A stretch of DNA of 64,000 bases from Acanthosepion lycidas (lineage: Eukaryota > Mollusca > Cephalopoda > Sepiida > Sepiidae), in contig OZ010574.1 in assembly GCA_963932145.1 (NCBI GenBank), positions 56,857,857 through 56,921,856 on the forward strand. Direction: 5' to 3'. The notes beneath the pieces are model-generated. The model did no database searches and was not told the DNA's origin. It saw nothing but the letters and a program-made list of their open reading frames with translations. The translations under genes and the position numbers were made by a program. Below, one piece after another: positions 20,886-31,849 of the stretch. The first letter of the stretch is position 1. Every line of letters starts with the position of its first letter.

Positions 20886-22404
20886 TGTGTCACTTCGTGA
20901 AAATAAATAATCCTTTCATTGGCCTTTAACCAAACTAAAAATTGCTGCCCAGATGCACCATATATATAATTCTCTTGAAAATATGCATTGCTTTCTAATG
21001 GTATGAGATAACGATATATATATATTATATATCAGAAACAATATTGGGGAAAAATGTAAAGAGAAATTTGTAAAAGTTTTCTTGTGGTGCGTTTCATCCG
21101 TTAATTTTCTCCTTTGATCAAAATTGTGGTCAGTCTCGTTAGGTTAGGTAAACAAACAATTCGCTATGACGGAAATGTCTAGGGAGTGCCTTGATCGCAA
21201 GGTAATCCACAGTAAATTTGCGTCCCGGGCTCTTAAAACATTTTACCATTCCTGGAAGAACTTCTATTAGCAGTGTGGGATATCTAGCAACAAAAGTGAT
21301 GAAAAGAAAAAGAATCTAAATGAAATCGGCTAGATTAAAAAAAAAAATTAAAATTCCCAGCATCCATTGTTCATGCGCATGTGTAATCGCCCAAACGTAA
21401 TAAATTTAGTCTGATCAAGTTTTAAAGGATGAAATACGTCACAAAAAAAAACTTTTTCTACATCTCTAATGATATAAAAATGGGCTCTAAAATTGTTTTT
21501 TTTCTTTTAACTATATTAGTCAATAACTTAAATTAATTTTGCATTCGTATCCAAAAAGTTATAGATATGTGTATGTGTGCTTTTTGCATAGAAATTTGTA
21601 AGAAATTAATTAAATCACTCGGATATTGAAATGTTCTCCTTTCCTCTCCCCCTCATTTAATTTTATTCATATTGTGTAATTTTATTTTTACTCACCAAAT
21701 GAAACACGTGAACAACATGTGAAATTTATATTATCAGAAAAATGTGATATTACTTACCATAAAAATATTTGAAGCAAAAAAACACATTAATTATCTCTCA
21801 TGTCAATTTCTAAGAAATCATTTACGAATATATGTTATTAGTTTTATATAACAATGCGTCGGTAAGAAAGATTGATCGGTTAATGGCGCTTTAACTGAAT
21901 TAAAGAATAATAATTACTGTCGGACAAAGCGAAATGGTTGCGTGTGGAGCTTAAATCTAGAGCTCAACTAGGGAAATGTATTGAAATCTACTGATCATCT
22001 ACTGAACCTGCCTTGAAAATAAAGACTGATTTTATTCAATCGTTATATAAATAAAAGTCACATCATTATTTCTAAGGAATGTACAATATTACATAGATAT
22101 GATGTTATGTCGAAGATATATGCCGAAGATATATGCCGAAATAACTGACAAACACATTTAAATTCTTCGGCATATAAAGACATTTACCAAGGAAGGTAAG
22201 TTTACTGACAAACTTACAAGAATATATTGCTATTTAGAAATATACGTGTATGTTTGTATGTTTGTGTGTGTGTTTTAGGGCTAAATAGATTAAGCAAACA
22301 TAATGATATAGTTTTATTTCTTGACATTATGTACTATAAATTAAAGGCGTTTTTTTTTTTTCAACAATAATTAAAAATCTTGCAATCAAAGCATTCAAAC
22401 CATA
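20886..22404. other. Unclassified AT-rich DNA
   Basis: No gene recognised. There are small TA runs near 21015-21035 and a short duplicated GAAGATATATGCC near 22112-22140. Confidence 0.4.
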
Positions 22405-22408
22405 TATA

Positions 22409-22730
22409 TTCGAGTTCGAATTCCAGTCAAATTCAATGCCATTCACTTACGTCCTAATACGCTTGGGTAAGGAATTAATCCTCCTCTTCTCCCTCCAGCC
22501 ATGGGTAAATAGCAGGGCAGACTGGGATGGCAACTGGTCTAAGGGAAGGACAACTTTGAATTCAAAACATGCGGAGAGTCGTTTGGGAACTTGTGGTACA
22601 TAGTGCACCAGGTCTCTGTATTCGGCCCTTCAAAAAGTGTGGTTGGTACTGCATAAAGCCTTCACCGCTATAATCATATGTCGGTTCCTAAGAACTGCGC
22701 TGCTTGACGCTCATACGACGGAAGACTCTA

Positions 22731-22735
<5 letters not shown>
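22409..22735 (+). mobile_element. tRNA-derived SINE, family 2 (5'-truncated)
   Basis: It begins at the B box CGAGTTCGAATTCC, so the first half of the tRNA head is missing. The body follows: CACTTACGTCCTAATACG, CCCTCCAGCCATGGGTAAAT, GACTGGGATGGCAACTGG, TTCGGCCCTTCAAAAAGTG, GTTCCTAAGAACTGCGCTGC. It ends GACTCTACC and passes straight into (TA)n. Other copies are at 34125-34474, 50897-51535 and 52500-52740. Confidence 0.8.
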
Positions 22736-22797
<62 letters not shown>

Positions 22798-22847
22798 GAA
22801 AAATATTTGGAAAAAGCAAACAAAAATCCTTAAATGCAATTATGTTG

Positions 22848-22908
<61 letters not shown>
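22733..22908. repeat. Two (TA)n tracts separated by 57 bp
   Basis: 22733-22794 and 22852-22908. The first is the tail of the preceding SINE. Confidence 0.95.
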
Positions 22909-22912
<4 letters not shown>

Positions 22913-23174
22913 TCCACAGCCAATAGCTGAAAAACGAGGTAGTACCATCATAAAATGACTCTTAACAATAAGCAAATTTCACGCCACTCTCAAAATTTTA
23001 CTGGTATATTAAAACAGAGTTTTCCTTACACATATCCCCAAGCCGCTTCACGCAAGGATATACAAGTGATATAAATTATTAGTAAGAAGATAATCATAAT
23101 TGAGTAATTCAACGAGTCCAGAAGAAACCTCAACAGAATGCAGAGGACGGCCGTTTCGTCCTATTTTTTGGAAG

Positions 23175-23252
23175 CATCCACCACGGGAATTAAACTCGGG
23201 CCGTTACGATAAGACGCAAGCATCATACCAACTGTACCATCGGGACCCGGTG
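23175..23252 (-). mobile_element. tRNA-like SINE head
   Basis: The minus strand reads CCGATGGTACAGTTGGTATG (A box), then CCGAGTTTAATTCCCGTGG (B box) about 35 nt later. The A/B-box spacing is tRNA-like, but the arms do not all pair, so it is a decayed tRNA-derived repeat rather than a tRNA gene. Confidence 0.5.
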
Positions 23253-23431
23253 ACGAAGAGTTTACTAATTAGACTTGATATAGCGCCACCCTTCACAAAT
23301 TCTGTTGTATAACTCATCCGAGTTTGCCTTACACATAGGACTGTGCACCCAAATGGTAAGGCAAAGTCAATACCTTTGTTTTTGCTGTTCACTGAAGACA
23401 TTTAGGTTCAAGTTCAAAAGATTAATATGAG

Positions 23432-23925
23432 GCAATTGTTCAGAATTTCAGCTCTTATTTCCTGATATTTACATTTAGATTTGTTAAACAACTTAAAACA
23501 TACCACCTTTTGTTTGAACCCACCCATTTTTAAAGTGAACAAATCTATTTGAACACCTGACTCACAGATGTTTGTTGTTGCCGAGTTGTTGCCTTTTAAT
23601 TGATTTCTTATACAGTAAATAACTACTCTTGGTTTTAGTCTTGGCTTTCAGCTGTAAAACTGTTTTTCTTGTTAAAATAAACCAACATGAAGACGGAGAG
23701 CTGTGTATGAGAAAGCCATTTTTAAAGTGAGAAAAGAAGGAAAATCGATCGGAGCCATTCGACCATCATTGGGCATAGCAAACACAACAATCTGGAATGT
23801 CCTGAAAAAGAAAGAAACTACTGGCGTACTGAGCAACAGGTCGGCAAAGAATAACAACAGCGGTTGATGAGAGAAACATTGTTAGAGCTGCGAGGAAAAA
23901 CCCAAAACAATAGTCAATTTATAAG
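23432..23925 (+). pseudogene. Tc1-like element, truncated 5' copy
   Basis: It begins with the terminal repeat CAGAATTTCAGCTCTTATTT, passes through about 170 bp of 5' region (ACATACCACCTTTTGTTTGA) and reaches a decayed transposase N-terminus. That reads AIFKVRKEGKSIGAIRPSLG, IANTTIWNVLKKKETTGVLS, then NNNSG, a stop and ERNIVRAARKNPK. This is the helix-turn-helix DNA-binding domain. The copy stops near 23922, at a point continued by the second copy (24590). The catalytic domain is missing. Confidence 0.85.
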
Positions 23926-24077
23926 TTTTCAAAATTATTTATTTACTATTATGCTTTCATATTGAGCCCTTTCGTTAATAACTTGCATTCCTTGAAAACC
24001 TTACTCTTCAGTAATATAACTTCGATAGGTTTTTAGGTGGAAACCATATGCTATATATATATATATATATATATATA

Positions 24078-25112
24078 CAAGAGTTCAAAATTTCAGCTTT
24101 TATTTCCTTATATTTACATTTAGATTTGTTAAACAACTCAAGGCATACCACCTATTGTTTGAACCCACCCATTTTTCAAGTGAACAAATCTATTTGAACA
24201 CCTGACTCACAGGTGTTTCTAGTTGCTGAGGCGTTGAGGTTTAAACTATTTAAATATTAAATAGCTCTGAATGACTACTCTTGGTTTGAGTCTTGGGTTT
24301 CACCTGCAAAGACATTTAAAAAAAAATAAAAAAAAGATAAACCAACATGAATATGAGAGAGCTGTTTATGAGAGAAAAGCCAGACATTTTGAAACGGAGA
24401 AAAAAAAGAAAAATTGATCAGCGCCATTTGACAAACATTAGGCACAGACAACACAACAATCTGGAATGTCATGAAAAAGAAAAAAAAATACTGGTGTACT
24501 GAACAACAGGTCGGCGAAGAATAACAACAGGGGTTGATGACAGAAACATTGTTAGAGCTGTGAGGAAAAACCCAAAACAATAGTCAGTGACATCACTAAC
24601 AACCTCCACAGTGCAGGGGTGAAGGTTTCACAATCCACCCTTTGAAGAATGCTTTGAGGTTAGAAATATAAAAGCCATACCACAAGATTCAAATTATTAT
24701 GCAGCAGCACAATTACCCAAACAGTACTGCTAATACAACCTCGGACTTCATCAGGAAAAATAAGTGGACTGTTTTAGATTGGCCATATCAATCACTGGAC
24801 CATAGCCCAATAAAGCATGCATTTCATTTCCTGAAGAGGAGACTGAAGAACCCGAAACAAACAAGAACTGGAAGAGGCTGCGTTAAAAGTTTGGAAAAGC
24901 ATGACTAATAAAGAGCGCAACAGTTTGTTAAAGGCAATGACTCGCAGGCTTGATGCATTTATTGCTAGCAATGTTATGAAACCAAATATTAAAAGTTATT
25001 TACTGTTGATCACCTGAAAATGGAGTAATTTGATACAAAAGGTGGTATGTCCTAAGTTGTTTAGCACATCTAAATGTAAATACCATAAATTGAAATTCTG
25101 AACACTTGCCCT
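24078..25112 (+). pseudogene. Tc1-like element with both terminal inverted repeats, decayed
   Basis: The left TIR (about 24085-24155) is matched by an inverted right TIR (about 25037-25108): ACAAAAGGTGGTATGTCC, CTAAATGTAAATACC, GAAATTCTGAACA. Inside is a transposase relic with an N-terminal DNA-binding region (24390-24585), ITNNLHSAGVKVSQSTL (about 24595-24640), MQQHNYPNSTANTTSDFIRK (24699-24760), and a WPYQSLDHSPIKHAFHFLKR region (to about 24835). The family has QQDNDPKH and a PIEHAF-type motif. Here the second catalytic Asp is His and the E is Lys, and the middle is deleted. Confidence 0.85.
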
Positions 25113-25197
25113 ATATTCATCTTTTGATCTTAAACCCAAATGTTTTCAGCGATCGACTAAAGAAATTGGACTTACCGTTCCAATACTTTTGAGGAGA

Positions 25198-25198
<1 letters not shown>

Positions 25199-25252
<54 letters not shown>

Positions 25253-25253
25253 A

Positions 25254-25322
<69 letters not shown>
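25199..25322. repeat. Compound (TA)n-(CA)n-(TA)n microsatellite
   Basis: About 40 bp of TA, 28 bp of CA with one AAA interruption, then about 56 bp of TA. Confidence 0.95.
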
Positions 25323-25324
<2 letters not shown>

Positions 25325-25732
25325 GTAAAAGACATTTCCATATCAATACACGATAAAACTAACAGACATGCTGGCTACTGAATAAACACGGCTGACCGAT
25401 GAGAATCAGATTACACAAAAGTGAAAACATCAGAACTTCTCATACTAGACATATAAACAATTATGAATACACATTATCATCTGTTGCCCACATAGACAAA
25501 TTAGAATTATCTGAGATGATAATGCACGTGATACGTGATTGACCAATGAAACCCAAACTACACAAAATTGAAAATACCAAAATTTCTGTCTTTTTTTATT
25601 TTTTTCAATTTCTGAGGAAGCTCTAATAAAGGTGAAACATATTAGATTAATAAACGTTTTCTACTTGTTCTTTATCTTATAATCCTGTCGGGTTCTGACC
25701 CATATTTGATCTACATTTGATCTTTAACTCTT

Positions 25733-25772
<40 letters not shown>

Positions 25773-26560
25773 GGTTTTCTATATTTCTAAAGAAAAATGA
25801 ATTAATATTGGAGATAAGAATTAACACTGCATGTTGACTATTATAGTCGTGACTAAAAATGCTATGCATTAGCGTTAACCAAAATAAAATGGGAATAGAC
25901 ATTTTTTTTTCTTCCCTTCACACTTCCCCAAAAACACCCAGTGGTCTATATGTATATAGAGGTCGCTATTAGAATAATTCCACGTGGTCTGAAAACTGCA
26001 TTCAGGCGTGAAACTGGTAGTCACTATGTAGGGATGATTCCTATATTATTTTAAGCATGCATGTCTATGTATTTTTACAGTTTAGATTGTAGAATATATT
26101 AAAAAAAACGATCAAATATATCAAAGTTTTTTTTGCCAATTTTCATGCAAAAGATGTTTCGTGTGAAGGGTGCTTTGTTGTCGGTTAGAGATGACTTCAT
26201 TATTGATATTGACTTGAGGACAACCAACCTTATATGACGTGGGCTATTGACAAAATCAAAATCAAGCATTAAAAATTATTTATACCAATTTGATTATATA
26301 TTTGTCCTTAGCGCTCCAGCATCATTTAAAATTAGAAAATCTACAGGACCACATTGTCGTTTGCGCTTTTCTCACATTGTGACAAATGATGAAAAGTGAG
26401 TACTTTACAGCAAAGTAGAATGTAAGAAAAAGGCAAACGAGCCGAACAACTACTGACCCCCGCTCTTCAACCAAAGTTTTTATGTTGTGTGTGTATATAG
26501 TGGGGATGGCAGGGAATCTTCAACGACAAGGTCTTTCAAAAAACCAAACGTTTTATTCAA
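25323..26560. other. Unclassified DNA with small microsatellites
   Basis: (AC)n/(AT)n at 25733-25772. Near 25613-25645 there is a weak hammerhead-like string (CTGAGGA...GAAAC), but no stem II or valid cleavage site. No gene recognised. Confidence 0.4.
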
Positions 26561-26566
26561 ACAAGT

Positions 26567-27449
26567 AATATATAAAACAGAGGATGTCTGTGTGTCGGTG
26601 TGTCTTTCTGTCTCTCTGCGTGATACCTTTTCTCTCGAGATCCTCCAACCGATTTTGACCAAACTTAGCACATTCATTGTACAATGTAAGAGATAGTTTC
26701 ATAGCGTAAAAAATGATAATTTTAAAAAATCAATGAGCGATAAAGCCGATGGAAAATCGATAAATTCAACTTTTTTCCTTTGATTTCGTTCAAACTCGGT
26801 ATGTAGGTTACTTACATCATGACGAGCTCAACGATACCTCGTTTTTATTTATACATGACTTCGTTTAGCAAAAACCCGCAAAAAACGAAAAATCGAACTC
26901 AACACAAATCGATTTCAACACAAATTTTAAACTAAAAACTCTCTCAATATTCAAGCAATCTAATACAAACTTCACTCCATTGTAGCTAACAATAAGTCGA
27001 TTGCTTAACAGTCAGTTAACTTGATAACTGAGTCTATCCATATAATGTAAACACGCGTAAATAGCGAAAAATAGCGATTTTTTTTGGTTTCTTTCTCATT
27101 TTTCATTGATCTTTCAATCACTTTTCAACAAACTGCTTACTTACATCATGCTTTAACTGCTTTATAAATGAACCCTCTTTTACATCTCTGGTAGCACACT
27201 TACAAATTGAATTTCAAAAACTCCAAAATAATTGTGGTCTGAAGTGGGTCTTCATGTCGTCGGCTAATTTCGATTGAATAAATACAGACTACTTCTGTTA
27301 TATCAGTAACTGTATTAATTCAAAATATTTTTTAATGAAAGTACTTTAAAATAATTAAAGAAAGATTCTGTTAGATCTAAAAATGATGCTGTTTTGCTCC
27401 ATTCTAATTGAACGCTTTTTTTGATCGACCAGCTGGGTATGGCTGCTAG
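26567..27449 (+). mobile_element. Helitron/Helentron-like non-autonomous element, copy 1
   Basis: It starts TATAAAACAGAGGATGTCTG with a short TCTG/TGTG microsatellite. Conserved blocks follow (CCAACCGATTTTGACCAAAC, CATTGTACAATGTAAG, TTTCGTTCAAACTCGGTATG). It ends with a small CAGC...GCTG hairpin followed by CTAG (27446-27449) and then T, as expected for a Helitron 3' end. No coding capacity. An inverted copy lies at 30984-31775. The family assignment rests on end structure only. Confidence 0.5.
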
Positions 27450-28843
27450 TTATTAATATACTGGATATTTAATATGATATGTAAATATTAAGGGAGATTT
27501 CATATTACATTTGTGACGTTCAATGGCGAGTATAGCTGCTAGTTAATAATAAAATTGATAATATTGTTACCTCATAATTTTATATCATGAAGTGATTTTA
27601 AAAAGGAACCTAATCAGTTTTTTCGAGTGGTGTCGTAAATAACTAAGTTCTTTTAAAATACATATGATGCATTTTATGTCGCCTTTTAGTTACTTGAATC
27701 ATTTAAATCAAGTCTCTTGTACTCCATTACAAATATTCATTATCTTAGGGGAGACAAAACAAAATTGACTTTTGAATAACAACTGTAATTCATGCGACTA
27801 ATGTATAAAATAACTTTACCTACGTTTGTCATAAATCATATGATTCATGACGTAAAAATATTCTCAATAGATACTCAATTCAAAGTAGCCCACCAAAATA
27901 TGGGCTTGACTTCACTAAACTATTTAAAGCAAAGATATGAATCTGAGACAGTTTGGCGGTAACACCCATCACAACTTTTGTTATCAACAGGAAACTTGTC
28001 CATTATCTGAAACAGACTAAAGAAAGTAAGCAAATAAATAAAATAACGATTAATAGGTAAGTATAAACGACTTAAATCCTTAATTTAAAAGTCAATTTCA
28101 CTGAGAATTTTTCTTTTGGTATAGCTTGTTGCACCTCAATGAAAGAATTAATATTTCCTTACAATTTAAAAAAAAAAAACAAAAAAAAAAAACATGGAAA
28201 ACATTGTTTGACTCCCTACATATAGAAGAAAAATCTCTTGCACTTGTATCCATTCTGGCAGAAATTCGTTTATTCATTCTATAGATTATTACGGACATGT
28301 CTGGACTGGAACTGGACAGTCCACACACTTCCAGCACTGATAGAATTCAAAATCATTTACGAAGTGGTTTAAGCGGCGGGCGCGGGGGGGGGGTTCGTAT
28401 TCGGCGCTCTTTCACATAGACGCAGCGTCACAAACCTATCGAAACTCTATCGATATTTCCCTGTTACTTCCATGCTGTCGGATCACGCTCATTTCCTCCG
28501 CAATCTAAATTTAAGGGATAAGTTCCACTCAGATAGCTTTTCCCCAAGAGCTGGCCCTTTGTAGAATAAACTGTCATGTGGAAGCTTCCGTCAACACTAC
28601 AACTTTAACTTCTTCAACTCAAGTGTCAATCGTTATATATTCTCCCTACTCTCATAATATTCACTCCCTACAACCTCCCCTTTCGCACATATCCCCCCAC
28701 CCCGTTCACAGTAACAATAACCTTCTATCTTGAGTTGTATTGAGTGAAATTTAATATTAGAAAACACCATTTGTTCTACACATTCATTTATTGAAGGATC
28801 AGCGAGTTGTTATCTAAACGCCATTACACACGAACGACTAGAC
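27450..28843. other. Older repeat flank, then unclassified DNA
   Basis: 27450-27545 matches the flank of the inverted copy near 30930 (TTTCATATTACATTTGTGAC). It ends in another GCTGCTAG. After that, TTGATAATATTGTTACCTCA near 27552 also occurs near 60752. The remainder is featureless except a G-run at 28384-28393. Confidence 0.45.
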
Positions 28844-29644
28844 CAGGGGTCCGCAACCTTTTGGAGTGAGAAGGCCAGAAAGCTATGCAGTGTCTTGGAG
28901 GAGGGTCATGATATCAAATTTACTATAATAAATTGTCTCGACCCCTGACTGCTACGTCCAGAAGACTGCCTTGGCCTAGAGGTTTAAAGAAAAGACAGCG
29001 AAGTTACTGTTATATTATTTAAATGAGTTTTTTTATTTTCCTGCAGGTATTAGGTTGGTGCAAAAATAATGTCGTTTTCTCACATAGTAACATATGTGAG
29101 AAAACGACATTATTTTTTCACCAACCTAATATACCAGAATAACAACTAATACAATCAACAAAAAATGCAAATTCCTTCCTACAAATGAAATACAGTTAAA
29201 AATGGCAAATTATTTAATGAGACACTTGTTTCTGCTTATAGTTCGATAACTTCTTCACACCAGATGAAATATTTGTCGGTAACAGGAGCAAAGCATCATC
29301 CAGGTTGTCATCATTCAACCTTGTTCGAAAAACAATTTTAGTATATTTAATTTTCAAAAAAATTGTTCACAAGCATATGTACTTACAAATAATGATACCA
29401 TTCAATCGGCTTTTTTTTCGCTTGGCAAAATATTTCTTGTAGAAGTCAGCAGTGGATTCACAATTACATTTTGATTTTAAAAATTCGTCGCATTGTAGGT
29501 TGATCAGCTCAAACTGATTTGTTTCTGCGGCTTGCTCCACAAATTAATTAAATAATTTGTGTCCAGTTTGTTAAAGTTGGCGTGCCGAACAAAAATTCTT
29601 CACAGGACGTATGTGGCCCGGAGGCCGGAGGTTGGTGACTCCTA
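28844..29644 (-). mobile_element. hAT element with 8-bp target duplication and transposase C-terminal remnant
   Basis: The exact 8-bp duplication GACTAGAC flanks the element (28836-28843 and 29645-29652). Ends are CAGGGGTCCGCAACCT and, inverted, TAGGAGTCACCAACCT. On the minus strand, from about 29520 down, INLQCDEFLKSKCNCESTAD and FYKKYFAKRKKSRLN lead, after breaks, to LNDDNLDDALLLLPTN and KLSNYKQKQVSH. This resembles the C-terminal (dimerisation) region of hAT-type proteins such as GTF2IRD2-like elements. The catalytic core is absent. A MITE is inserted at 29050-29129. Confidence 0.85.
29050..29129. mobile_element. 80-bp palindromic mariner-type MITE, copy 2 (inside the hAT)
   Basis: TTAGGTTGGTGCAAAAATAA... 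flanked by TA on both sides. The arms are nearly identical, with one change in the right arm (TTTTTTCACC for TTTTTGCACC). Confidence 0.92.
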
Positions 29645-29841
29645 GACTAGACGGTACAAATGGAAATTGTCCTCACAAGTGGAGCGTCAACAAAGCAGTG
29701 ATGTGATATTTAAAGGTGAGATTATATAGATAGTGAAGTAGTGGGCCTATATTACAATGATAACTCAAATATATACTTTTTTTTTTTGTATTTTGTTTAT
29801 AAGGCATGTTTTATACGCATGTCATCCAAATGTGGTGCGGA

Positions 29842-30450
29842 AATTTAAATATCTGGGAAGTGTTCTGGCGGAGGACGGAAAGTGCGACACTGAGATCCGT
29901 AGACGTATTGGGATGGGCAAAGATGCATTCCAAAAGCTAGGCAGAGTATTAATAAACAGGAGGATTTCTTTGGTAACAAAGAAAAGAATACTGAGCTGTT
30001 ACGTAACATCTGTCTCCCTTTGCGACAACGAATGTTGGACGATTTCCTCAAAGATGAAGAGACTCAAGGCGACGGAGATGTGGTTCTACAGAAGGATACT
30101 GAGGATATCATGGACCGAGTGTGTGAGCAACGATGAGGTTTTGGAGAGGATCCAAACAAGGAGGAAACTTATACTTCACATCAGGAAGAGGTAGTTGAAG
30201 TTTCTAGGACACGTAATGAGAAAGGAGGGCTTGAAGAATCTGATACTCAAAGGTCGAATAGAAGAAAAGAGAGACAAAGGAAAGCAACGCAGGACATATC
30301 TAGCGGGCTTAAGCAAGTGGATGACAGAACATGGCCTGGGAGAAGTAGCAAAAGGACAAAACTTATTGAGAGCTACAAGGGATAGGGGGAAGTTGAGAAC
30401 CATGATCGCCTACGTCCTGAAGGGACACAGCACCTAAAAAGAAAGAAAGA
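29842..30450 (+). pseudogene. LINE family A 3' part, best-preserved copy
   Basis: An open frame (RT thumb and C-terminal region) runs from KFKYLGSVLAEDGKCDTEIR (about 29840) through MGKDAFQKLGRVLINRRISL, CYVTSVSLCDNECWTISSKM, ATEMWFYRRILRISWTECVS and LERIQTRRKLILHIRKR to 30194. A single CAG-to-TAG change appears to stop it at 30192. The same frame then continues LKFLGHVMRKEGLKNLILKG, RTYLAGLSKWMTEHGLGEVA to 30437. The 3' tail is AAAAAGAAAGAAAG. The palm with YADD is missing, so the copy is 5'-truncated. Confidence 0.9.
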
Positions 30451-30930
30451 AAAGCGTATTTCCATGGCTCAAGCCAAATACTTTTGAAAAGAATATCTTC
30501 ATGAGCGGCATTAATCGACTACATTCGGAAAAGAAAAGAAATCTGCATAAAAATGGACTAAGATAATCGACTGATTAACCCAAGTGAAAAGTTACGAGAC
30601 ATTCTGAAGACAAATGTTTACACTGGAAAACAGCAACAAAGGTGAAATTTGGAATACGATAGTCGATGTTACGCTTGGAGAATTATAACAGCAAAAAAAA
30701 ATCAATGGATGAACGAATTCTAAAATTAGTTTAGCAACAAGAAATATATACATCTCACATTAATGTTGTTTTCCTAACTTTGTTGTCATTACAATGTAAG
30801 TTTTCTTGCGCAAAACATTTGTATTTGTAAACTTTGCCTTTTGGTCTGTAATTGTAATTTTTAAAAACAAACTAATATTTTTTTAAAGTTTCAGTAACCT
30901 GTTTAACAACGGGAAATTCGGAGAAAACAC
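30451..30930. other. Unclassified AT-rich DNA
   Basis: No supported feature. Confidence 0.4.
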
Positions 30931-30983
30931 GTAAAATTCATTAAACGTCACAAATGTAATATGAAATATCCCTTAATTAATAA

Positions 30984-31775
30984 CTAGCAGCCATACCCGG
31001 CTGGTCGATCAGAAAAACAACGGTCAATTAGAATGGAGCAAAAACAGCATCATGTTTAGATGTAACGGAGTCTATCTTCAATTACTTTAATATACTTTCA
31101 TTGAAAAAACATTTTGAATTAATACAGTTACTGATATAACAGAAGTAGTCTGTATTTATTCAATCGAAGTTAGCCGAGGACATGAAGGGGTAAAACAGGC
31201 AACATGAAGACCCACTTCAGACCACAATTATTTTGGAGTTTTTGAAATTCAATTTGTCAGTGTGCTACAAGGGATGTAAAAAAAGGATACATTTATAAAG
31301 CAATTGTTAAGTTTGATGAAAATTGGTTGAAAGATCAACGAAAAATAAGAAAGAAACCAGTAAAAATCACCATTTTTCGCTATTTTCGCGGGTTTTCAGT
31401 ATATGGGTGGACTCAGTTATCATTTTAAATGACTTAAACATTCAACTTATTGTTAGCTAAAATTGAGTGAAGTTTGAATTAGATAGCTTGAAAATTGAGG
31501 GAGTTTTTGGTTTAAAATAAAGATGTGATATCGTTAAGCTCGTCGTGACGTAAGGTATATAGCGAGTTTGAACGAAATCGGAGGAAAAAAGTTGAATTTA
31601 ACGATTTTTGATCGATTATTGATTTTTTTAAATTATCGATTTTTATGATAAGAACCTATCATTGTACAATGTATGTGTCAAGTTTGGTCAAAATCGGTTG
31701 GATGGATCTCGAATGAAAAGGGATCACACAGACAGACAGACATATACATCCTCTGTTTTTATATATATATATTAG
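30984..31775 (-). mobile_element. Helitron/Helentron-like element, copy 2 (inverted relative to copy 1)
   Basis: Read on the minus strand it carries the same blocks as 26567-27449: AAAACAGAGGATGT, a GTCT microsatellite, CCAACCGATTTTGACCAAAC, CATTGTACAATG, GGTATGGCTG and CTAG (30987-30984). The 3' flank (30930-30983) also matches the flank of copy 1, so either both inserted into the same older repeat or a longer unit was duplicated. A (TA)n(TAG)n(TAA)n microsatellite follows at 31761-31820. Confidence 0.5.
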
Positions 31776-31788
31776 TAGTAGTAGTAGT

Positions 31789-31820
<32 letters not shown>

Positions 31821-31849
31821 GTTTCTTTTTATCTCTGAGATGAGGTCTT

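Noticed and set aside
25613-25645. A further hammerhead ribozyme (CTGAGGA...GAAAC)
   Set aside because: Stem II does not pair and the expected cleavage base is not allowed. It may be a decayed PLE end, but this is not supportable.
28384-28393. G-quadruplex element
   Set aside because: It is a single run of about ten G without the four separated G-tracts needed for a convincing quadruplex.
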